From Membranipora membranacea (lineage: Eukaryota > Bryozoa > Gymnolaemata > Cheilostomatida > Membraniporidae), in contig OU612065.1 in assembly GCA_914767715.1 (NCBI GenBank), forward strand, positions 26,104,001-26,168,000: a stretch of DNA of 64,000 bases. The letters run 5' to 3'. The notes beneath the pieces are model-generated. The model was not told where the DNA came from, did no database searches, and saw only the letters and a list, made by a program, of their open reading frames with translations. Positions within the stretch are counted from its first letter, which is position 1. Each line of letters starts with the position of its first letter. The position numbers and the translations under genes were made by a program. Shown here piece by piece: positions 37,838-48,000 of the stretch.

Positions 37838-40379
37838 TACTATTAGTAAGTAATATCGATAGTTACAGTAAGTAAGTACCAGCCAGATAGCAATGAGTTT
37901 GGTAAGCTACAGTAACAATTATGTCAGCCACATAGATGGTACTAAGTATATTATTTTGTATCAGTCAATTACTTCTCACTGCTGTAGTGGAGGTGCGTAG
38001 AAACTAATTTAGTCGCAGTGAGTGTGATATTCAACATAAATAGGCATCTACTTACTTGCTACTTGTAGTGTAATCTCCAACTTCTTCTGAAGGTCCTAGA
38101 GATATGGCATAATCGTCTACTCCATATTTCGTTCCGCGTCGGTATCATGGGATCATCGGGTATTCTCTGTCATGCCAGTCTAGCCTGCCACAGGTGGTGC
38201 CACGAGGAGATTACTGCTCACAGGTAGCTGGTTCCAGGCCTTCGCTGTTTTGATGAAGAAGTTGTTCTGGTGGTGTAATGAGTTACAGTGAGGGATGTGA
38301 TATTGCATTTCATGCCTCCTGCTAAAACCAGATGTAGCTGAGAGAGGGGAGATGTAATCAGTGATAGTGGTGGCAATCTCATTAAAGTGCATTGCTCTGA
38401 ATAGACCAAGACTTCTTGACTCCCTCCTGGATGATAGCTTCTCCCAGTTCATCTTGCATAGTAGCTCCGTTGTGCTTGTGGTCCTGTCAGTCCTACTGAT
38501 GTTGTTTACTAACCTAGCTGCCTTTCTCTGGATAGCCTCTAGCGCGTTGCTCTGGGTGGTGGTCAAGGTCGGATCCCACACAGTGCTGGCATATTCAAGT
38601 ACAGGACGGACCAGCTGTTTATAGGCTTTTTCTCGTAGATGAGGAAGAGTGAATGGGATAGTCCTCGAGACGAATCCTAGTCTGCTGGCTGCCTTTGCTG
38701 ATATGAAGTTGGTGTTTGTGTTCCACCGTAGATCCTTTTCCAGTTTTACTCCAAGGTACTTGGTGGAATTTACCTGGGGGATAATTATGCCGTGGAGAAC
38801 ATAGGTGTTGTCGATGGTCTTCTTTCGTTTGCGGCTGAACTTTATGTGCTCGCACTTGGTGGGATTGAACTTCATATCCCATTCTTTCTCCCATTTCTCA
38901 AGCGCAGCGAGGTCTTTCTGAAGTTCGTCTGCCTTGTCAGTTGTAGAGTATATGACAGTGTCGTCAGCGAAGAGTCTAACCTTGCTTCTGATGCTGTCAG
39001 GGAGGTCGTTTATGTAAACTAGGAAGAGAGCAGGACCGATGACTGATCCTTGAGGCACTCCAGAGGTAACACCGCATGGAGAGGAGTGGAAGCCATCCAC
39101 TACTACAACTTGGGTTCTATTCCTCAGGAAGTCCTCTATCCAGTTTGTTACCTGCCTGTTTACTCCGATGTCGGCTAGTTTAGTTATCAGTTTGCTGTGT
39201 GTCACCTTGTCAAATGCTTTACTGAAGTCGAGTATCAGAGCATCTACTTCCTCTCGTTGGTCCAGGTGGCGTGATACTTCTGTGGTCAGCTCTAGCAGTT
39301 GAGTTTCACAGCTTCTTTTACTACGAAATCCATGTTGTTTGGAGTCGAGTTTGTTATTTCTTTCGAGGTATCCCATCATCTGACTCGTTACAATGTGCTC
39401 CAGTATTTTGCTGGTGATACACGTTAAGCTGATAGGTCGATAGTTAGATGGGTCGTATTTATCTCCTTTTTTGTACACAGGAGTTACATTCGCCTTCCTC
39501 CAGTCATCGGGGATGATAGCAAGGTCGAGTGACTTCTGGAATAGTTGTGTTAATATGCCGGCAATGGTGTTGGCAGTTCCTTTTAATAAGCGTGGGCTCA
39601 AGTCGTCTGGTCCGCTGGCTTTGTTGATCTTCAGTTTGGTAAGCTGTGCCAGTACGCCGTTGGTATTGACTTTGATACTTGACATCGACTTGCTGTATTC
39701 ACGTGGTTTGTTGCTGGTGTCTGGGTCTATGGGGCTGAATACTGATTTGAATTGGCGGTTTAGAGCTTCTGCTTTCTCGGTAGGTTGGGTAAGCAGTCTT
39801 GAGCCGCTTCGCAGGGTGTTTATTCCTACAGTGTCAGCCCTCTGGTGTTTGATATAGCCCCAGAAACGTTTGCTGGCAGTTGTGTTGTCGTCGCATTCAT
39901 TTTCAAGCAGGTTTTCAACAAAGCTTCTATGTTCTTGTCGGAGGAGTCCCTGGCACTCACTCTTCAGCTGTAGGTATCGTTGTTCCACTTTGAGGTGACC
40001 ATACTTCTTACTAACTTTGTACAGTCTGTCACGGAGGTCAAGCTTTTTTTTTTAGAGAAGTTGAGACCCATGGTCTGGATTGTCTCTTCTTTGTCGTCTT
40101 TTTAGGGATAAACTTATTAGCTGCACTGAGCAGGGCTGCTTTGATCTCTTCCCATAGCTGGTTTACAGGGAGTTCCCTCTCTTTTATGTCTTCTACAATT
40201 GGTTCGAGATGTGCGTTCAGGCCCTTCCAGTCTGCACGCTTGTAGAGCCATAGTGTTCTTGGTGCCTGTGGTTTCCGGTTAAGTTTGAGTGATAGTTCTG
40301 TGAAGACGGCATCATGATCACTAATGCCTGGCATTACTATTGTTTTGAGAATGCGTTCAGGTATTGTATACTATTAGTA
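37838..40379 (-). mobile_element. 5'-truncated CR1/L2-like LINE with probable 11-bp target duplication
   Basis: TACTATTAGTA occurs at 37838-37848 and again at 40369-40379, directly beside the point where coding similarity stops at the 5' end (about 40357-40368). The implied element is 37849-40368, about 2.5 kb, in minus orientation. It contains the last part of the APE endonuclease, the complete RT domain, and about 330 bp of 3' UTR (37849-38179) with no poly(A) tail. Lack of a poly(A) tail and 5' truncation suit the CR1/L2 group. The repeat is AT-rich, so chance is not excluded. Confidence 0.6.
38180..40357 (-). pseudogene. LINE ORF2: endonuclease tail plus reverse transcriptase, one frameshift
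   Basis: Two overlapping frames form one ORF2. The first (to 40038) carries GISDHDAVFTEL, the C-terminal SDH motif of the APE endonuclease. The second (39988-38180, 602 codons) is a full RT: KASGPDDLSPRLLK, SNYRPISLTC, QHGFRSKRSCETQL, DFSKAFDKV, SGVPQGSVIGP and the catalytic FADDTVIYS, then a thumb and C-terminal region with LEYASTVWDP and IQRKAARLV. The frames part at a run of ten A (minus strand) near 40045, consistent with a one-base length change. Apart from this the RT has no internal stop, so the copy is young. Clade assignment (CR1/L2/Rex1-like versus jockey) is by motif impression. Confidence 0.88.
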
Positions 40380-42035
40380 GTTAATTAACCCATATCCATG
40401 ATCCACCAAACCCTGTTTAGGGGATTGGTTGATCAAGGGCATTTGTGTCAACTTACTGGGGTGATATTGATGAACACTGCTTGCTGGGATGTTGTTGAAT
40501 TTGATCTATGATCTGAAATGTTGGATTTATTCTTGAATCCTGTCCTTTCCTCAGCATGGGAAATATAGTTGTGTTGACAATGCAGGTAATTAATTGAGAA
40601 TTATCATACTGACTCTCGTGACACACTGACATCGAGATTACACTATTAACATGTGTATCTCTGATCGTTAGAGTCAATTTAGTAGCAGTACCTAACATGT
40701 ACCCACCCCTAATTAATAAAATTGAACACGGGTCGTCACACCAAATTCTTTGTGATGGTACTACTACTAAGTGAATTAATTCACTCTCTATCGATCAGAG
40801 ATATACATGCAATAGTATATCACGTGATCAGTGTGCTCTCGTGATCTGACTGGGCATGTAGATCACTGCAGAGCTAATATATCAATAGAGCTTCGAAACT
40901 GGGGCGTGGTCTGGGCGTGTACTATATTATGACCTGAAAAAATAGCACTGTACACTAACTAATGGCAAAATATGACTCGCTTAGCAAATCTGGTGTATGT
41001 AATGTTATCTATAGAAAATTTAACTATAAAGACAATCTGATTCTAACTACAACAATGTGAGCAAGGAGTTGGATGAGTTGATGTGAGTGCAATGGTGTTT
41101 GTTTCAGATGACAAAGTTATTTAGGCAAGAAGTACATGCTAATACCATAGTAGTAAGAAAGATGAAAAGTGAGGAGTTATTTTGATTTATTAAGAGGGAC
41201 TCTCACGGTGTAATTCCGTCACATCCAGTCTGCTGGAACAGGGAGGTTGGAAGCACAACTTTCTGTAGTACAGTTGAATCAACTCCAGTTGTTTAGGCCT
41301 TGACCACTCGGGCATTCAACCACTGGACTTGCACCAAATACAGATGGCCTGTGGTTGGAAGATAGTCTAGAGCTGCACATGACCAGAAAAGAAGATTATA
41401 AATTCAAAATTATTCCTTATTTCTCTCTAGGCACTCTGGATCTCTCTGTTGCAAATGAACTCGAGAATGCGGTGAGATATTCGGCTACCATAGAATTAAT
41501 ACAGATTTCTAATGATGATTTGATGTACTGAACATCCGATACAGGTCTGAGGGATGGAACTCAAGAAACAAGTACAAGATGTCGCATAGAATCTCCTACA
41601 GATTAGCGATTCAAGGTAGGAATTATTTCTTACAAATATGACAGACTAGTCAAATATTTCAATGTTTTTTATCGACACGCCAGGTTTTTCTTAGGCATGG
41701 ATATCCAACAAGCGCTTTAAAGTTATACAGGGGGTCTTTCAATTAGAAACAGCCAAAATCACAATTTGATCGCTCACTCCCTGAGTGAGTGATACCTGCT
41801 AGGCTCTCACTTTCAGATCGCTCACTCACTTGATAGAACTATATACATTCAGAGTGAACGATTTGAGAGCGATTTTGTCTTATTGAAAGACCAAGTGAGT
41901 GATAATTTTGGAGCGATGTGATAGTGATAACTTGCTTTAGTAAAGGATCGCTCTCTCTAATTGAAAGACCCCCCTGATTAGAAATCTAAATCATAGCTTT
42001 AATACTTATATCACAGTATTTCTCTGATGTTACAG
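40380..42035. other. Intergenic DNA between the LINE and the P-type transposase exons
   Basis: No gene recognised except the MITE at 41728-41976. Splice-like pieces near 41431-41473 and 41547-41616 were examined, but their frames do not join each other or the exon at 42036. Confidence 0.4.
41728..41976. mobile_element. 249-bp MITE, copy 1
   Basis: Terminal inverted repeats of about 20 bp: CAGGGGGTCTTTCAATTAGA on the left; the right end is its complement with one extra C. The interior carries GATCGCTCACTC and GAGTGAGTGAT motifs in both orientations. A second copy with the same ends and interior order lies at 58757-58995. No coding capacity. No clear target duplication is visible. It ends 59 bp before the P-type transposase exon. 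Confidence 0.85.
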
Positions 42036-42613
42036 TTCATCGAAGACTTTCTTGACTGGCAAACTCAATTGGAGGACGAAGTATATGGTGTCGACATCAC
42101 GGATGCAGATAGGTCAAAATGTCTGCTTTGCATTCAGACAAGAATCAGCTGGAGAATCACTTGTAAGTACACTTTACAATGTGATGCAAAATCTGTGATA
42201 TTGATCAAGATTGTGGAAATCAAGATCTACATAGAATGCCATTTTGCACATACTTCTTCTCACCTAGCCGGCTGTATCCTTAGCACATACTATATTAGGC
42301 TAAATTCAAGTCTAGCTCAACATCTTTACTTTATTATAGACTCCCACCTCAATTAACCAAGATTAAGTGTGAGCTATCATTACGCCATTATAATATTCTT
42401 ACAGGTCACTCCTTCTTAGCGCTCACTAAGGAGTTTTTGACTGAGAAAACGCTTTGTCAAGATAGCTTGGAGCAGTACTTTGGTCACCAAAGAGCCAAAA
42501 CTGGCAGTAACAATGCTCCAACTATGAGCGAGTTTCTAAATACAGCCAGGATACTGACAGTGACACAAGAGGCTGAATGTACTATATCCAAAGGGAACTA
42601 CACTAAACTTTAA
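42036..42613 (+). pseudogene. P-element-type transposase, C-terminal two exons only
   Basis: Exon 42036-42162 (acceptor gttacag, donor gtaagt) joins in phase to 42405-42613 (acceptor cttacag), ending with TAA. The peptide runs FIEDFLDWQTQLEDEV, ..SKCLLCIQTRISWRITCHSF, LALTKEFLTEKTLCQDSL, EQYFGHQRAKTGSNNAPT. The block (L..) CQD.LEQYFGHQR....NAPT is the hallmark C-terminal motif of P-element/THAP9-like transposases (usually QDPLE.yFG.QR..GG..DNP). No N-terminal THAP domain or RNase H-like core was found upstream in the window, so this is a 5'-deleted remnant or the tail of a gene with distant exons. The intact intron phase argues against a processed copy. Confidence 0.65.
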
Positions 42614-43499
42614 AAAGACACTATGGTGATCTCTGAGGAGCCAATGGAGAAAGGAAGTTGACAAAAGAAATGAGTCATGAGTTTTTGTTAACCATTGTTG
42701 GGCTGAGAATGTAAAGTATTACATAGCAATAGTATTTGAATAAAATTGCAGAAGTAAAATTACATAAAAGAGACTTAGAAAAAATTAGATACAGATTTTC
42801 CTGAAACCACAAGATCAGTTTGATTCTTTTATTGTGAACTCTGTCTAAAAACTGGCAGAAGGATTTTTTTTCTTATTGCTGTCTATTTATTGTTTACATC
42901 TATTTATAAATGCCACACACCTCACTCTGGAAAACTTTTGCACTACCTTATGAAATTAATCAAAGGCATCAGAACTTGGTATGTTACAATCTACTGTGAG
43001 CCACTGGTTGTGAGCCTTGTCAGCGTGCAGTATAGAGTCCATGACAAGATCTCTTACGTTGCAATTACTGCTCACATTGGAAAGAGTGACAGATGAATGA
43101 GAATCAAGCGCAATGAGAAATGTAGAAAGCTGGCTGATACATATGTAAGTGCACCACGATCTAGAGGCAAAGAATTTCCCCCTATTAGACTAGCGAGAGA
43201 GTTCCCCTGAGGTTGAGTTGAGGTACTGCTTGCTTGCTCAGGATAATTCTGTTGTGCAGCCTGCAAAAGAGACATCATATATTGGTTTGAGTAAGATTAA
43301 AGCCATTAAAACACAAATTGGTTTTATCACAATAAGAACTTGTGGTTATGGAGACAAACTAAATTTTAACTTAAAATAAGTTAAGTAAAGTTAAATGTTG
43401 CATAGCCGACCTCTGTGCTTCAATTCATAAATTAGCCGTTCAAAAGTAATGGGTTGATATTCCTAAGATCGTTTTGGGTTGTTGATGTGAAAAACTTAC
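42614..43499. other. Intergenic stretch, nothing firm
   Basis: A minus-strand open stretch at about 43141-43261 (AAQQNYPEQASSTSTQPQG) follows a good acceptor (cttttgcag) but does not join in frame with the exon at 43500-43624. No other signal seen. Confidence 0.35.
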
Positions 43500-43624
43500 G
43501 GCTTGCAGCGGGTATAGTCTCCAGCCTCAAAATGTTGAGCGCAATATGCCTTCTACTGAGCATTCCATTCACGTATGTGTTGACTAGGTCTTGCCTCACG
43601 ACAGCTTTTAACCAATTCAATCCC
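43500..43624 (-). CDS. Orphan internal exon of an unidentified minus-strand gene
   Basis: A 125-nt exon with acceptor gttatag and donor gtaagt, phase 1 at both ends. It encodes GLNWLKAVVRQDLVNTYVNG followed by MLSRRHIALNILRLETIPAA. The sequence has the look of a conserved helical protein segment, with a faint resemblance to the last helices of RUN domains, but I do not recognise it. A possible upstream 22-nt exon at about 44110-44089 (PRKDRV) would be in phase. No downstream partner in frame was found, so this may be a gene remnant or a false exon. Confidence 0.35.
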
Positions 43625-45054
43625 CTATAACATTCCAAAAATAGGTGTGAATAATCAGGGCCATTGTACATATTAACGTTGAGCAATGATTATACAGGCT
43701 GACTTGATGGATTGTAAATTTGTAGCATTTGCTCACTACAACCTATAACCTTCTGTTAGTTTATCAGAATCCTCTCTAGTTGGTTAATTATTATTGTATA
43801 ACTAGTAGGGTCAGTGCATTGCTGTAGTAACCTGAAATACATGGCCAAATATCAATCATTCCTATCTGTACCTATCAAACCCATTCTTATTAAAATACAC
43901 AGACAAGGGGCAGGGCACTCTGTCTGTAGACAGTTACCCCTCTGCTCTGGTTGAGACAGGCTAAGAGAAAGAAAGCATGGGTCATATGTCTTCAATAACC
44001 TAAAACAAAGGATACTAAAGCAATGATGAAATTTTGATATCTTGGAGAGCAAGTGCTACTCCTATCTAGGTAGATGCAATGTGATTTACCTGACTCTATC
44101 TTTTCTAGGTACTACAAACAATCAAACCATCTCCAAAACACCCGTCTGCTATTTTCTTTCTTATAGTTTGAGTGCAGTGCAGCAGAAAATACTTGCTTTT
44201 GTGTGATTGGTTCATTTAACTCCAGTCACAGCTATTCTTATTATTACTACAATGGCTGTACAGTGCTATTTTTTTCAGGTGACACCTGATTGGTCAATTC
44301 TGAGCTGGCCCATATTCTGCCTGCTGATATATAGATAAAGGGACAGTAGAAGCTTAGGACTGCGTAAGCTTTGGATCACTGATAAACTAGGTTATCATTA
44401 CCACAAAGCAGGTGTCGTAACGCTAAGTATGCATCATGCGTGACTTGAATTTGCGCATGTGCAAGAACAATGAGTTTAGTTTGGGTTCTGATTGCAACTT
44501 TGGATAAAGGGAGATGGGACATCCCCTGCATAAACTGTCAATCAAAATCAGCTAATAATGACAAGAGAGGATAACTATCAATAACAAATCCACACGCTTT
44601 GGGAAATATGTCACCAGAGAAGGTAGCCAATCAGATGGCTTCGGAATTCCGAGACTCAATTTTGCAGAGATCAGCTCATGCCCAGAGCTGAGAATGCGCA
44701 GAATGGAGAATTATTCTTGTTTTCCCAATGAAATTTGTTGCTAAATCGGACTAGATATTCATAAATCATAGTCCAGTAAACTAAAACAAATTCGGAAAAC
44801 TTTCTATATCAGTACATCATAAAAACCGATATATCTCTACTTGTAATATTTAGGTTCGGATTAGACGGAAATGAACTCTCTGTTGTAGTGAGGACACAAT
44901 TGCTTCATCTCATCTGATCCCAAAAACAAATTTTCTGAAATTTCCAGAGACATACAAGAAGTTAGGTCAACACTGCAAACCTGTACATCTACCTACATCC
45001 TCATCAAGCAACTTGTGATGTAAACTACTGTATGAGTTGAAAGTAGTCACTAAA
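43625..45054. other. Upstream region of the DOCK gene
   Basis: Expected promoter and 5' UTR of the plus-strand DOCK gene. No further exon was supported apart from the doubtful 22-nt piece near 44089-44110. Confidence 0.4.
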
Positions 45055-48000
45055 ATGTCTGGGAACTACCGCTTGTTCGCCAAGCATCTTTCAAGGTGAG
45101 TGAATGAGGGCAAAAAGCCTGATAAAACCTGGCAGGCAAAGCAAGCCAACTAGCTGGCTAGAGCCACAGAGCAACTTATTCATAGCTTACTACTTCCCAG
45201 TGAACTTCCAAACTTAGATAACCATTCTGGTTGCTTATTAGTGTGGGAAGATGTACTATTTCCAGTAATATATCTGAAGAATAGTCATTCAGTCCACAGT
45301 GACAGTCACAATGAACAGAAAGAAACAAATTAAGACTAAGGAACAATGATTATGATGAGACTTCACTTCTTAGTCACTTCTTAGCCTACTGTCTGTAGTT
45401 TGTGGCCAAGTACCAGACAACAACAGAGGATATTGACCACCAAACTAGCACAAGCTGCAGTAAATGTTGAAACCAGCGATCGGTCAATCAACATTATAGC
45501 TCTATCCATGTGCAGCAAACTGTTACTAGCTAGGCTCTTTGTCATGTCTAGCTTACCTATCAGAATCATAAAATAATTTTGGACTTACGGAAACGGAACA
45601 CAGTCCACTATATTGTGTACGTGTCTCTGGACTGGGCTTCCCTTACCTATCATGTTTATTTATGTAGCGCGTTTGCAGTCCACTGCAGTTTAACCTAGAA
45701 GAATGATAGACTGCTTCGCTCTAGGTCACATAGTAAGCCACTATCCCCATGTCAATCAACATTGATAAGCGTTAGGGCCCACAAAACAAGGTGTCAGGTA
45801 CCATGGTACAGTTATCTAGGCCTATCAAGGCACAATGCCCAGTTCTTACATTGAGGCGACATAATATTATCCACTGTATCAAAAGCAGCTACTCAAAAAT
45901 CTAGAAAAAGGATAAGTTTGAAGCACTGGTTATACCAGCAGCATCAAAGCATGTGTATTGAGACTATGACTCTAAATATGTCAATTTTAAATTAACTGGA
46001 TATCAGCAGGGATCGCTGATTCCATACCATAGTTCATCAATAGAATTTGAGAATCACATACATTGATAAAATCACTATTATGTCAACAGCATCCCACCAG
46101 CCATTGACATAGAATGTAGTTTGGCTAGGCTATCGTATCATCTCAAGTTCATTTGAGGCAAAGCTTAGTTGGTGATCACACTGTAGCATGTCATAAAATC
46201 AGTGACACCGACAAGCTACACATATAGTGTGCCAGAATTTTGACCTTTTCAAGAGGCAGATAATTAAAATTTGTATGCTCAGTTTTATGACTCATTGCAG
46301 TAATCAAACTTAATTAGTCAATTGAGCTTAGTTTTACATGATTTGAGTCATACCCAATCGTTTAATTTTAACCTAGACCAATTCATGAGAAAGATTTATT
46401 GTAGCCTTATCTCTAACAGACTGTTAGCATATTATTCTATTGATTTTTTGCAATGATCAGATAAAATTAATGTATTTGAAGTTGAACACACACTCTGCAT
46501 TGGAGCAATTTAGGTTAGGTCCGGAATTCGGATAAAACTAAAATTCAGTCCAGTGTATTGTGATCTGCAACCAAGTCCATTCTGATTGAGAAGGTGGGTG
46601 TATCTATCATTGACATTCCATAATTTTTTGGGTGAACAGGCTTTAACTGGGTACCTTGCTCTTATAGCTTAGGTAATAACTTCTTCTTTTGAATTGCTAG
46701 GAGCCAAGCGATGTTGTGATTTAGTAGGCTGTGTTATAATTCATCAATGTATGATCTGGACTAATTAGACCCTTTAGGTTTATGGCAGGCCTTTGGCTGC
46801 ACAGTGCTGAATTACTGTGTGGTTGAAGAGGGCGATAATTTATGTATTAATGTGATTGCTGCATTTTCCCCCTGGGCTCAACGAGAACATGTTCCCATCA
46901 GATATTTCTTGAATCAGAATGACTGAAATAGTGTAGGTGTCAGTTGACCCAGCCACGACTATGTTTGCACTACATGGTACAAAACAATGTTGCTACAACC
47001 TACAACATACATATATTATACATGATGTTACAACCTACAACATACATATATTATAAATGAGGCGACACAGCATTCTCATTACTGACAGGCTACTAATTTA
47101 GGTCATGAAGCCTCGTGCTGCCTGTCACAATGCTGCGCTGGTATGCTAATCATTATCTAATTACACACAATCAATCAATTATTGTTGACAATATAATACA
47201 CAGTGTGTTGATTATTTTGGTTTAAAGATATCACACCCAGAATGACATCAATATATAGGCGCACAGGTTACTGTAAATCACAGCCACTATATTTTACGTT
47301 CATGACGAAGGTCTGGTGTCAGAAGAAATTCAACTGTTATGTTCTAAATACAGCATGACATGCGGACAGTTAAAGCGGCTCTCCAACTCTACTTGGTGCA
47401 GCCTATTTATCTGGTTCTCATAATGACGAAGGCTCTATATGCCATTATGTTCTAATGTAGTGATAACTCTTATCACAGTATTGTTTTACAAGATCGATGT
47501 CTTTATCTTCTAAAGTTAGGAAGAGTTTGATCTGTATTGTTGTTTGTTGCTGATGATTTGAGATGATTGGGTTCCAAGGCCACATTTCTGCCACCATTAT
47601 CAATCACTATATGTGTTCTCTGAGCCTGTTGAGTGGGAGGGGTCCAGCAGATAGGATGACTCACATACTACCTAACCTGGATGAGAAAATATTGCCTTGA
47701 GTTTAGTTCCATCAGTTTTTGGGGTGACTTAATATCAATGAGCACCAGTTTTTACTAGCTAGGGCGGGAGTATATAATGAAATAAATCAAAGGATACGAT
47801 TAAATGTGAGCTAGCCATCAACTTCACTATTTCAAACCTGGTGATGACTTAACTCTTACTTACTATGATGAAACTGTAACTATCGTCATTTCATGTGTGT
47901 ACAGTTCCTTGTGTACAAAGGGCTCAGGTCCGTACATTGATGGCATCTCAGTTGATATCACAATTAATTATAGCTCACGAATTCACCAAAGGTTTATGAT

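Noticed and set aside
43141-43261. Minus-strand piece AAQQNYPEQASSTSTQPQG after a good acceptor
   Set aside because: Its open frame does not match the phase of the neighbouring exon at 43500 and the composition is low-complexity.
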